From assembly GCA_900549025.1 (NCBI GenBank), contig URMZ01000031.1, positions 1 to 19,666 of the forward strand: 19,666 nucleotides of DNA, given 5' to 3'. Within the stretch, counting starts at the first letter, position 1, and the number at the start of each line of letters is the position of its first letter. The DNA comes from an uncultured Collinsella sp. (GTDB taxonomy: Bacteria; Actinomycetota; Coriobacteriia; Coriobacteriales; Coriobacteriaceae). Positions 1-7,464 of this stretch are shown one piece after another. Position numbers and translations under genes: made by a program. The notes under the pieces are model-generated. The model made no database searches. It was not told the DNA's origin and saw nothing but the letters and a program-made list of their open reading frames with translations.

Positions 1-21
1 GAAAGCACTTAATGTGCTTTC
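1..21. repeat. Inverted repeat cut by the window edge
   Basis: GAAAGCAC and GTGCTTTC form a perfect 8 bp inverted repeat around TTAAT. The right arm continues as CGTCTT, so the real palindrome may extend leftward beyond the window. It could be the stem of a terminator for a gene outside the window; nothing further can be said. Confidence 0.5.
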
Positions 22-202
22 CGTCTTGCGCAGGACTGTAGAGCAGCAAACTTAACCCCCGCCCTCAGCCCCGGAGACCCTCCCTGCCGTCACATTGTTC
101 AATCAGTTTTGCGGGCGTGCACCGCTGCGCGGCTAGCCCGCATGCTCCTCGGCGGGGTTGGTCTGATGGATCTTGTTGAACTTCCGCCTTTGGCTCAAAT
201 GG

Positions 203-236
203 AAACGGGAGACGCATCTGCATCCCCCGCTTTTGT
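203..236. terminator. Possible bidirectional terminator at the end of the phosphodiesterase gene
   Basis: Positions 207-215 and 220-228 form a 9 bp stem, with two G-T pairs when read on the minus strand, around a 4-nt loop. It starts 14 bp past the phosphodiesterase stop codon. On the plus strand it is followed by CTTTTGTT, on the minus strand by the weaker GTTTCC. It may serve transcripts from both sides, but the T-tracts are poor and the call is tentative. Confidence 0.35.
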
Positions 237-241
237 TGTGG

Positions 242-709
242 TTACTCTAGGTCAATAAATTTAGTGCTTAGGATCTTGCCGTCTTTTACTAGCATTCTGG
301 CCATGGTGGGGCCTCGGGTGCCTCTGGGGTAGCTGGCGCTGCCCGGGTTGAGGACTAAGCAACGGCCCACTTGGGCTTCTTTGGTTACGTGGGTGTGGCC
401 GTTGATGGCTACGTCTACGGATCCCACCGGAAGGTCTTCGCGGTAGTGGGCTACGGCGAATTTAAGGCCTTCGTAGGTAAAGAGCGCAAGACGGTCTACA
501 TCGGGGCCGTAGTCGCGGTAGTAATCGTTGTTGCCCAGTACGGCCCGCACGGGGGCGATGGTGCATAGGTGCTCGTAGTCCATCTCTGACGTAAGGTCGC
601 CGGCGTGGATAATCAGATCCGCGCCCTCAAGCTCGTCCAGGAGCGCAGGCGACAAATAGCCGTGGGTGTCCGAGATGATGTCGATGCGCTTGGCGCTTGC
701 GCTGTTCAT
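242..709 (-). CDS. YfcE/MJ0936-type metallophosphoesterase (predicted phosphodiesterase)
   Basis: A 155-residue cytosolic protein of the small calcineurin-like phosphodiesterase family, which uses two metal ions to cleave phosphodiesters. The full set of metal-binding motifs is present: D-x-H at residues 14-16 (SDTHG), GD at 37-38 (HAGD), GNND at 59-62, a lone His at 88 and GHTH at 104-107. The length fits the family. The ATG at 709 is chosen because GAAGGG lies just upstream and the protein then starts right before the first beta strand; an upstream in-frame start would add 14 residues across the spacer and into the upstream terminator. It follows the terminator of the LytTR gene, with only about 40 bp for a promoter. 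The physiological substrate cannot be told from sequence; members are often annotated only by in vitro phosphodiesterase activity. Confidence 0.9.
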   Translation of the reverse strand: MNSASAKRIDIISDTHGYLSPALLDELEGADLIIHAGDLTSEMDYEHLCTIAPVRAVLGNNDYYRDYGPDVDRLALFTYEGLKFAVAHYREDLPVGSVDVAINGHTHVTKEAQVGRCLVLNPGSASYPRGTRGPTMARMLVKDGKILSTKFIDLE

Positions 710-749
710 GGGATCCCTTCCGCAAAAAAACGATTCGGCAGATACATAC

Positions 750-798
750 AAAAAAGCCCCACGGCTCCGCAGACGATGGGTCTACAGAGCTGCGGGGC
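750..798 (-). terminator. Rho-independent terminator after the first LytTR regulator
   Basis: On the minus strand a 12-position stem (787-798 with 756-767, one mismatch and one G-T pair) closes a 19-nt loop and runs straight into six T residues (750-755). It starts 8 bp past the regulator's stop codon and ends 40 bp before the phosphodiesterase start. Confidence 0.8.
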
Positions 799-805
799 CA
801 GCGTG

Positions 806-1522
806 CTAGAGACTCAGAGCCTTCTTGAGCGGCACGACGCGGCGGCGCGAAACCGGCACGCGTTCGTCGACGCCCGTAATGCCCAGCTGGATGGCGCCCG
901 AGGGCACCGTCTCCACATCCGTGACGCACGCCAAGTTGACGATATAGCGGCGGTGAACACGGAAGAAGCCAAAGTCGCAGAGCTTGGCCTCAAACTGCGC
1001 CAGCGAGGTCGTCGACAAAAAGCGATCATCGACGGTATAGATGCAGGAGTAATCGTCCTTGGCCATGATAAAGCGAATGTCGTCCACGGGAATGAGCACC
1101 TTGCGGCCGCCCTTTTCCACCGGAATACGCTCGATGGTCACCTTGCTGTCCGTAACCGGCTTGGTGCGTTGCATGACCTTCTCGATCGCGCGATCCAAGC
1201 GAGCTTCCTCGACCGGCTTCATCAGATAATCGACGGCATCCACGTCGAATGCCTCGACCGCATGGTCACTATACGCAGTCACAAACACGATCGCCGGCGG
1301 ATTTTTGAGCTTATGCAGCGCCTCGGCAAGTTGCAGGCCCGAGGCACCGGGCATCGAGATATCGAGAAACACGACATCCACGCGACTTTCCATAAGCATC
1401 TCGATGGCGGAGCGGACGCTCGACGCCTCCGTGATCGTGCCGATCTTGCCCGTTTGCTCGAGCAGGAAGCGAAGCTCCGAGCGAGCCGGCGCCTCATCAT
1501 CCACAATCATCGCACGCAGCAT
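806..1522 (-). CDS. LytTR-family response regulator (RR1)
   Basis: A 238-residue transcription regulator with an N-terminal receiver domain (about residues 3-115) and a C-terminal LytTR DNA-binding domain (about 130-235). Receiver residues are intact: acidic pair D8-D9, phosphoacceptor D54 (VVFLDISMPG), T82 and K102 (MKPVEE). The LytTR part shows the usual FFRVHRRYIVNL segment and a basic PVSRRR end. The ATG at 1522 is preferred over an in-frame TTG at 1543 because the protein then begins at the first receiver strand and GAAAGG lies upstream. It lies 72 bp downstream of the sensor kinase HK1 on the same strand, so the two should form one phosphorelay. It resembles RR2 in this window. Target genes are unknown; LytTR regulators often control envelope, bacteriocin or transporter genes. 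Confidence 0.93.
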   Translation of the reverse strand: MLRAMIVDDEAPARSELRFLLEQTGKIGTITEASSVRSAIEMLMESRVDVVFLDISMPGASGLQLAEALHKLKNPPAIVFVTAYSDHAVEAFDVDAVDYLMKPVEEARLDRAIEKVMQRTKPVTDSKVTIERIPVEKGGRKVLIPVDDIRFIMAKDDYSCIYTVDDRFLSTTSLAQFEAKLCDFGFFRVHRRYIVNLACVTDVETVPSGAIQLGITGVDERVPVSRRRVVPLKKALSL

Positions 1523-1594
1523 AGGGATAAAACCTTTCGTCAACTAACTACGCCGGGCATCCGTCGCATGACGTTGAGCCCGTAGCCTTTTATT

Positions 1595-2938
1595 TTACTC
1601 TTGAATGTCAAAGATGCTCTCTGACAAATCAAGATGAAGGAGCACTTTGGTGCCCTTGCCCGGCGCCGATTCGACACGCGTATAGGAGTGCGGCCCATAA
1701 AAGCGATGGATGCGCTCCGAAATATTGTGCATGGCCACACCGGCGCCGCCACCCTGGGGAGAGCTGGCGTCGGGACGGGCAGAACGCTCGTCAAACAGTC
1801 TGGCGGCGGTACCCTCATCCATGCCCACGCCATTATCGGCCACGGCAATCAAGATTGCATCCTCGCCGTCTTGGTGAACGGTCACGTCGATCCTCAGGGC
1901 GTCGTCATCGCCCATACCATGACGTACGGCGTTCTCGACAATCGGCTGGATCACGAACGCCGGCACCAGCGTATCTTCCACGTCCTCGGACACATCGAAC
2001 GTCGCAAGCACGCGGTCCTCGCCAAAGCGGGCCTTCTCAAAGGTAAGGTAGCGCTTGGTCTGTGCAACCTCGCGCGAGACCGGAATAAGCGATCCCGAGT
2101 TGTCGAGCGTGGCACGATAGAACGATGAGAACTCACGAAGCAGTTCGCGGGCCCGCGGCGGGTCGGTGCGCGTAAACGATGCAATGGTGTTCAGCGTGTT
2201 GAACAGGAAGTGCGGGTTAATCTGCGCTTGCAGCGCACGCACCTCGGCGCGCGCCGTGAGTTCCTTTTGCACCTCGAGCTCGTGGATGGCGAGCTGCGTG
2301 GACAAGATCTCGGCAAAGCCCGAGGCAAGCGCGTACTGGGTACGGTCGACGGCGCGCGGGGTCTTGTAGTAGAACTTGAGCGTGCCGACGGTACGATCGC
2401 CCACCTTGATGGGGGCGATAATGCCGGCGGGGACTTGGTTGTGCGAGCCATCCGAGCCCACGACATCCACCATACGGTTGAACGACTGCACGATGCCATG
2501 TTCGATAACGTAGCGTGTGGCAAGCGTGTGGATGGGAGAATCTGGCAGTAGTTTTTCCTCAAACTCGCCTGCGCAGGCCAACACGTTGCCCTCGTCGGTG
2601 ATGGCCACCGTCATGGCGCGCGTCTCGGGCAAAATGCGCCGGCACACCAAACGCGCCGACTCCTGCGTCAGACCGCCCTTAATGTCCTCAAGCATGGCCG
2701 AGGCCACCGAGAGCGTCTCCTCGGTGTACTGGGAGCGCACCGAATCGGGATTGAGCGTCAAAAAGATAAAGATGCACAGAAAGATGCACAGCAGCGCGCA
2801 GGCAATCACCGTGGCGATCGGCTCGATACCGGTCACCAAGGCAAAAATAAAGTACACCAGCACGCAAATGGCGCAGGCAACGGCAATGATGCGAAAGATT
2901 GATATTGAACTATCGCGCTGGGCGCGGCGGTCGATCAT
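1595..2938 (-). CDS. LytS-type sensor histidine kinase (HK1)
   Basis: A 447-residue membrane kinase. Two hydrophobic helices (about residues 14-34 and 41-61) form a short N-terminal anchor with almost no outside loop. A GAF-like sensing region follows (about 75-215), then the His_kinase segment with QINPHFLFNTLN, phospho-acceptor H243, then a HATPase_c domain with N box (IQPIVENAVRHG, about 330-341), DNGVGM (368-373) and a glycine-rich GGGAG loop near 396. With no sizeable external domain, it probably senses a membrane or cytosolic signal. Its ATG overlaps the stop codon of the glycosyltransferase by 4 bp (ATGA), with GGAGG upstream, so translation is likely coupled. Its partner is RR1 directly downstream. 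Confidence 0.93.
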   Translation of the reverse strand: MIDRRAQRDSSISIFRIIAVACAICVLVYFIFALVTGIEPIATVIACALLCIFLCIFIFLTLNPDSVRSQYTEETLSVASAMLEDIKGGLTQESARLVCRRILPETRAMTVAITDEGNVLACAGEFEEKLLPDSPIHTLATRYVIEHGIVQSFNRMVDVVGSDGSHNQVPAGIIAPIKVGDRTVGTLKFYYKTPRAVDRTQYALASGFAEILSTQLAIHELEVQKELTARAEVRALQAQINPHFLFNTLNTIASFTRTDPPRARELLREFSSFYRATLDNSGSLIPVSREVAQTKRYLTFEKARFGEDRVLATFDVSEDVEDTLVPAFVIQPIVENAVRHGMGDDDALRIDVTVHQDGEDAILIAVADNGVGMDEGTAARLFDERSARPDASSPQGGGAGVAMHNISERIHRFYGPHSYTRVESAPGKGTKVLLHLDLSESIFDIQE

Positions 2939-4122
2939 TCGGCCCCCTCCAGGATACTGATCAGTTGTGCGTCACGCCAAAGCCCGTCCATGATCTTGGG
3001 CCAAAAGCTCTGGAAACGCAGGTAGCTTGCAGCGTTTTGGCGCGCATAGGCCTTTGCCTCGTCGATACCATGGCGCCAGATGCGCAGGTAGCCCTCATGC
3101 TCGCGGGTAAACACGCTGCGGACCATAGCGGTCTTGCGCACGCGGTCGTCGAGCTCGCGCGAAATCCACGGGCCCGGGTAGGGCATGAGCGATGCCGCCG
3201 TAACGGGAATGAGCTCCTTTTGATGCGCGGCGAATGTCAACTTGGCCCTTTCGTAGTACCAACGGTATACATCCTGCATAAAGCGCGGTGAGCGCTTTTC
3301 GGACTCCGGAGGCAGATGACGCACGGTCCACTCGTTATCGAACCACACGTCGTAGCCAAACATGCGCATGTTAAAGAGGTAATCCAAGTCCTCGCCGCGG
3401 GTGATAAACGGGTCAAAGGCTACACGCGTAAAGGCGCGGGCGTGCAGGGCCATCAGGCCGCCGCACACGTAGTTGGAGCGCGAGATGCGGGTGCCCGAGA
3501 GCGCCTTTTTCATCCAACGGTTGAACTCGATGCGCTTGGTCCACCAACGATGGCAGATGCCCGCCTTGTCCGTGGGAGCCAGCGGCGAGCCGTCGCGATC
3601 GTAGAAATAGCCGCTCTTGACCAAGATCGGCAAGCCCTGACGTGTCTGCTGCCCCAACGCATAGGTCGCGCGCTTCATAAAGTCGGCGTCGATGACAGTC
3701 TCATCGTCATCCAAAAAGATAACCGCGTCATGCCCCAGCACAGCGGCACAGGCTAGCCCCATGTTGCGGATGGCACCGTAGCCTCGCAGGCTCACGCACT
3801 CGCCCGAACCCTTGGGCGCGATCTGAGCAACCCGGTCTGCAATGCGCGAGGCCTGGGTGTTGGTGACAACGGTGACCTTGAGCGTGGGATGCGCGTCGAC
3901 AATCTCGTGCACGCGCAGCGACACATCGGCTGTGGCAGAAACGGGACAGACCACCAAAAGGATGATGCGCGGGATGTCACGTACCTGCTCAAGCGAGGCC
4001 AGGCAGCGGTCGAGTTCGGGATTGTCGGCGTTGAGTCGCGTCGAATGGTCATAGGTGCCAGGGGCGTTTGCGCAAGCGTCATCGCCCGCCCAATACGTTG
4101 GAATCACGACTGTGGCGTTCAT
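2935..4122 (-). CDS. Family 2-type (GT-A) glycosyltransferase
   Basis: A 395-residue cytosolic enzyme expected to move a sugar from a nucleotide-sugar onto a glycan or lipid acceptor. It starts with the GT2-type strand (ATVVIPTYW), has the metal/nucleotide-sugar motif FLDDDET (DDD at 138-140) and an ED acid pair in TRGEDLDYLF (244-245). A GTRISRSNYVCGGLMALH segment around 210-227 resembles the acceptor-side part of GT2 enzymes. No membrane helix is evident. The ATG at 4122 has GGGAGGG upstream. The stop codon overlaps the HK1 start by 4 bp, an unusual pairing that ties a glycosyltransferase to a LytS-type system. Acceptor and donor cannot be inferred; an envelope polysaccharide role is a guess. 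Confidence 0.85.
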   Translation of the reverse strand: MNATVVIPTYWAGDDACANAPGTYDHSTRLNADNPELDRCLASLEQVRDIPRIILLVVCPVSATADVSLRVHEIVDAHPTLKVTVVTNTQASRIADRVAQIAPKGSGECVSLRGYGAIRNMGLACAAVLGHDAVIFLDDDETVIDADFMKRATYALGQQTRQGLPILVKSGYFYDRDGSPLAPTDKAGICHRWWTKRIEFNRWMKKALSGTRISRSNYVCGGLMALHARAFTRVAFDPFITRGEDLDYLFNMRMFGYDVWFDNEWTVRHLPPESEKRSPRFMQDVYRWYYERAKLTFAAHQKELIPVTAASLMPYPGPWISRELDDRVRKTAMVRSVFTREHEGYLRIWRHGIDEAKAYARQNAASYLRFQSFWPKIMDGLWRDAQLISILEGAE

Positions 4123-4143
4123 GCCTTACCCTCCCTGCAACAC

Positions 4144-4179
4144 AAAAACGGGACGCCGCCAAACACAGGCGACGTCCCG
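4144..4179 (-). terminator. Terminator hairpin just upstream of the glycosyltransferase
   Basis: On the minus strand a 12 bp stem (CGGGACGTCGCC pairing with GGCGGCGTCCCG, one G-T pair) encloses a 7-nt loop and runs into TTTTT at 4144-4148. It lies 114 bp after the MFS stop codon, but only 21 bp before the glycosyltransferase start. It could end the MFS transcript or act as an attenuator in the leader of the glycosyltransferase operon. Confidence 0.8.
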
Positions 4180-4195
4180 CGACCTAGCTGATTCC

Positions 4196-4201
4196 ATCAT
4201 A
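4196..4201 (-). promoter_or_regulatory. Possible -10 box for the glycosyltransferase-HK1-RR1 operon
   Basis: TATGAT on the minus strand is the best -10-like hexamer between the MFS gene and the glycosyltransferase. No good -35 stands 16-18 bp upstream; TTGCGA occurs 21 bp away. If it is real, the terminator hairpin would sit in the 5' leader. Confidence 0.25.
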
Positions 4202-4293
4202 CCCACTTGGGCAAATCATTGCTCGCAAGTCGCAATGTTTATTGCGGATAACCCCAAAAGAGTACCGTGGACAGGCACAATAGCCGCTCGCTC

Positions 4294-5553
4294 CTATGCG
4301 GCATGCTCTGCCGCCCGAGTCATGCGGGACAGGCGGACCAGCAGCATAAAGCCAACGACCAGCAGCACGCCAATGGAAAGGACGCCCAGCGACGGGTTGC
4401 CGGTCAGCGAGGTGACGACCGACACCAGGAAGGTGCCCATAACGCTTGCATAACGACCAAAGATGTCAAAGAAGCCGTAGTACTCGTTGGATTTTTCCTT
4501 GGGGATAATGCGGCCAAAGTAGCTACGGCTGAGCGCCTGCACGCCGCCCTGGAACAGGCCGACCATAATGGCAAGCACCCAAAACTCAAAGGCGGTCTTT
4601 AGGAAGAACGCGGCGAACAGCACAATGCCCATATAGGCGGCGACTGCCACCAAGATCATGTTGAGCGTGCCCACGCGGCCGGCGAGCTTGCCGTAGATGA
4701 TGGCGGACGGAAAGGCCACGAACTGCGTGACGAGCAGCGCCAGGACCAACTGGGTCGAATCGATGCCCAAGGCCGATCCGTAGCTGGTTGCCATGGAAAT
4801 GACCGTGTGCACACCGTCGATATAGAAGAAGAACGCGATCATGTAGACCAGCACGGTCTTGTTGTGGGCGATCTCGCGCATGGTGTGTCCGACCTCGGAG
4901 AACACACCGCCCACGATGTGGCCGATGGTGTCCTCGGGACCGCGCTCGCGACCGTACTTTTGCTTATAGGTGCGAATGAGCGGCAGAGTAAAGATGAGCC
5001 ACCAGGCACCAGTGATGATAAACGACAGACGCGTTGCCAGCATGGTGGGGACGCCAAGAGCGGGGCCGCCCATGATGAGCGCCAGGCAGATGACGAACGG
5101 CACGGTGGAACCGATGTAGCCCCAGGCATAGCCCGAGCTGGACACGGCGTCCATGCGCTCGTCGGTGGTAATGTCGGGCAGCATGGCGTCGTAGAACGTC
5201 ATAGAAGAGTTAAGGCCGATGGTGCACAGCACGTACACGGTCAAAAATGCCATGGCGGACATTGGGATAGCCTGCGCCAGGCAAAGCACCAGGCCCGTGA
5301 GGAAGAAGCCCAAGAAGAACTTGATCTTGTTGCCGGCGTAGTCGGCAAGCGCGCCCAGAATGGGCATGAGCATGGCGATGACCAGCGAGGCAATCGTCTG
5401 CGCATTGCCCCAGGCGACCACCAGGTCGGCCGAAGAAGCGCCGGTATTGATGGCGTTAAAGTAAATGGGCACCACCGAGGTATTGAGCAGCACGAGGGCC
5501 GAATTGCCCACATCATACATAACCCAGTTACGCTCGAGCTTGGTGTATTTCAT
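4294..5553 (-). CDS. UMF1/Atg22-type MFS transporter
   Basis: A 419-residue inner membrane transporter with about 12 hydrophobic segments. The N-terminal motif ERNWVMYDVGNSALVLLNT followed by PIYF is typical of the UMF1 (Atg22-like) branch of the major facilitator superfamily, and a hydrophilic loop (KQKYGRERGPEDT) divides the two halves. Bacterial members lack a firmly known substrate; the yeast relative exports amino acids from the vacuole. The ATG at 5553 is preceded by GAAGGG. It lies 101 bp downstream of the phospholipase-like gene on the same strand and is followed by a terminator hairpin, so it may be the last gene of that transcript or a single unit. Confidence 0.88.
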   Translation of the reverse strand: MKYTKLERNWVMYDVGNSALVLLNTSVVPIYFNAINTGASSADLVVAWGNAQTIASLVIAMLMPILGALADYAGNKIKFFLGFFLTGLVLCLAQAIPMSAMAFLTVYVLCTIGLNSSMTFYDAMLPDITTDERMDAVSSSGYAWGYIGSTVPFVICLALIMGGPALGVPTMLATRLSFIITGAWWLIFTLPLIRTYKQKYGRERGPEDTIGHIVGGVFSEVGHTMREIAHNKTVLVYMIAFFFYIDGVHTVISMATSYGSALGIDSTQLVLALLVTQFVAFPSAIIYGKLAGRVGTLNMILVAVAAYMGIVLFAAFFLKTAFEFWVLAIMVGLFQGGVQALSRSYFGRIIPKEKSNEYYGFFDIFGRYASVMGTFLVSVVTSLTGNPSLGVLSIGVLLVVGFMLLVRLSRMTRAAEHAA

Positions 5554-5654
5554 GGACAGGGACCCTTCGTATTCGCCCGATATGCAGTTAGTTCATCGTA
5601 CCCCAATTGTCCAGAACCGCCGGTAAGGATTCGGCAAAGGGGCACGCACGGGCC

Positions 5655-6599
5655 CTATTCCTCGCGGTCGAACTCCTCATCGGCATTGAGCACGCGACCG
5701 CTGTAGTTGACGTGACTGGTCACGGCATCCATGTCATCGGTCTCGATAAAACGTGCGACCGTGCACTCGTAATCGACCAGCGCGCGATCAAAGACCTCGG
5801 GGAAACTCTCGTTCGAGACCTCGTCGGTAAAGGGATTCTTCCATGTCAGATGGCCCAGGTTACCGGTGCGCTCGGGCAGCTCCGTCGTCACGCGATGGGC
5901 AAGGCCGTCGAGCAGCGAGTAGTCGTGCACCAAGCCCTCAACCAGCGAGATCGCGCGCGTCTTTGCGGAGCCGGCCGGCTCAATCGCGCGGTAAAGTCGC
6001 TGCATATTGGCAACGGCAGCACCGTACTCCCCCGCCGGAATGTCAATGCCGTACACGCGTCCGGCAACATAGCTCATCAGCACGCCGGCCACGCGATTGA
6101 TGCGATCGGTAGTGACGATCTCGCCCGCCGGCGGGTAATCGTCGGCCGTAGCGCCATCGCGTTTAAGCTGCAGCATCAGTACATCCAGGTCGCTCTCGAT
6201 CACGGCATGGACCTGACTGCTCGAATCCTCAAGCTCTGAATCGGACTCCACGATGCCAAACTGCTGCTCATAGACAAAGGGATGGGCGTTGCGGTCGAGC
6301 ACGTAATGAGACAGCAGGCCCAGCGCAAAGGCGCGACCCAAGCTGGCGTCGCGCGGCAGCAGATGCGACACGCCGTCGCGCAGGCACGCGAACTGGCGAG
6401 ACATACGCGACCGATGCATGACCTGCGCCAGCAGCGTGCAGTCGGAAACACGCGGTGTCAGAATGTGAAAGAAAAACGGGTCGGGGCCTTGGTTGCCCAA
6501 GATAAAGGCAATGCGCTCTTCATCGGACGTGATGACGCCCTGCGGAAGACGGTCGATGCTTTCCTCGCCAAACAGATGATGGGTGATAAGCGCGGGCAT
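5655..6599 (-). CDS. Zinc-dependent phospholipase C-like protein
   Basis: A 314-residue protein resembling the zinc-dependent phospholipase C / S1-P1 nuclease fold in its first 140 residues. Candidate zinc ligands appear in family order: THHLFG near the N terminus (H7/H8), GNQGPDPF (D40), LLSHYVLDRNAHPF (H98, D102, H106) and HAVIESDLD (H131, E135). No signal peptide is visible, so it is probably cytosolic, unlike secreted clostridial alpha-toxin. The C-terminal half is not recognised. The ATG at 6599 is chosen over an upstream GTG (6629) because AAAGGA stands 5 nt before it and the protein then starts at the conserved MPALITHH. Whether it acts on phospholipids is unproven; the family name rests on fold. 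Confidence 0.8.
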   Translation of the reverse strand: MPALITHHLFGEESIDRLPQGVITSDEERIAFILGNQGPDPFFFHILTPRVSDCTLLAQVMHRSRMSRQFACLRDGVSHLLPRDASLGRAFALGLLSHYVLDRNAHPFVYEQQFGIVESDSELEDSSSQVHAVIESDLDVLMLQLKRDGATADDYPPAGEIVTTDRINRVAGVLMSYVAGRVYGIDIPAGEYGAAVANMQRLYRAIEPAGSAKTRAISLVEGLVHDYSLLDGLAHRVTTELPERTGNLGHLTWKNPFTDEVSNESFPEVFDRALVDYECTVARFIETDDMDAVTSHVNYSGRVLNADEEFDREE

Positions 6600-6631
6600 A
6601 ATGATCCTTTCGATTTCATTCGATGCCACCC

Positions 6632-6658
6632 ATTATGCCCACCGCGCGCCCATGCCAA
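6632..6658 (-). promoter_or_regulatory. Possible promoter of the phospholipase-like gene
   Basis: On the minus strand TTGGCA (6653-6658) and CATAAT (6632-6637) each match the consensus at five of six positions, but the 15 bp spacer is short. A start site near 6626 would give a leader of about 25 nt carrying the AAAGGA ribosome site. Confidence 0.35.
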
Positions 6659-6691
6659 ACCTGCGATGGTAAACGACGGCATGCAGACCGT

Positions 6692-7426
6692 CTACGCAAG
6701 CCCCAGGTGCGACTTGACCTCGGCGGCACGACGACGGGACACCGGTACCGTCGAGTTCACGCGGTCGAGCCTGAGCTCCATCAACCCCGTGGAGCCAATC
6801 TCAACATTGTGCACGTCTTCCAAATTGACCAGGTAGCTGCGATGAACGCGAATAAAGCCCTCGGAGTCCAAGCGACGCTCGAGCGAAGAGATCGACTCAT
6901 TGATCAGGTATGTTCCCTCGGCGCAGATGGCGTTGCAAAAATCGGCGCGCGCCTCAAAGTAGCAGACGTCTGCGGCGGGAATGAACACCTTTTTGCCCCC
7001 GCGGTCCACCGTCAGACGCAAAGGTTGGCGCGGAGCATGGATAACACGACGGGCACCCAAGGCTGCCTCGATCTTGTCGAGTGCCTTTGACAGGCGTGCG
7101 TCCTCGACCGGCTTGACGACATAGTCGACCGCATCGAGGTTATACGCATCGGCGGCAAATTCGGTAAACGCTGTCACAAACACCACGACCGGCGGCGTCT
7201 TTAGGTTCTGCAGCGTCTCGGCAAGCTCAATTCCCGAGCGACCGGGCATGGTAATGTCTAAAAACAGCACGTCGGGCTTGTTCGACAGAATCGACTCCAC
7301 GGCTTCGGTGACATTGCCCGCCTCGGCAATCTGACCCACACGCGTATCCTTTTCCAACAGATAGCGTAGCTCAGCCCTAATGGGAGGCTCGTCATCAACC
7401 ACCAAGATGTTCCAGCCTTCGGACAT
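6692..7426 (-). CDS. LytTR-family response regulator (RR2)
   Basis: A 244-residue regulator built like RR1: receiver domain (about 5-120) with D11-D12, phosphoacceptor D57 (VLFLDITMPG), T85 and K105 (VKPVED), then a LytTR DNA-binding domain (about 135-243) with GFIRVHRSYLVNLEDV and PVSRRRAAEVK. The ATG at 7426 has AGGGG upstream and no better alternative. It follows HK2 after 38 bp on the same strand, so the two genes are probably cotranscribed and act as a pair. A weak hairpin with a GTTT tail (6675-6692 on the minus strand) overlaps the stop codon, so read-through into the phospholipase-like gene is possible. Confidence 0.93.
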   Translation of the reverse strand: MSEGWNILVVDDEPPIRAELRYLLEKDTRVGQIAEAGNVTEAVESILSNKPDVLFLDITMPGRSGIELAETLQNLKTPPVVVFVTAFTEFAADAYNLDAVDYVVKPVEDARLSKALDKIEAALGARRVIHAPRQPLRLTVDRGGKKVFIPAADVCYFEARADFCNAICAEGTYLINESISSLERRLDSEGFIRVHRSYLVNLEDVHNVEIGSTGLMELRLDRVNSTVPVSRRRAAEVKSHLGLA

Positions 7427-7464
7427 ATGTGCTTCCCCTCTTTTTCTCTCAATCCAACCGCGTG

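Noticed and set aside
1..100. Plus-strand similarity to the core of a cobalamin riboswitch (ACTGTAGAGCAGC, later CCGGAGACCC).
   Set aside because: Only short motifs match, the arms between them do not, and no plus-strand gene follows.
65..223. A 52-codon minus-strand frame after the phosphodiesterase gene (starting MQMRLPFPFEPK).
   Set aside because: Its start overlaps a terminator-like stem, the ribosome site is poor and no family is recognised. It may be a real small gene but is not supported enough to call.
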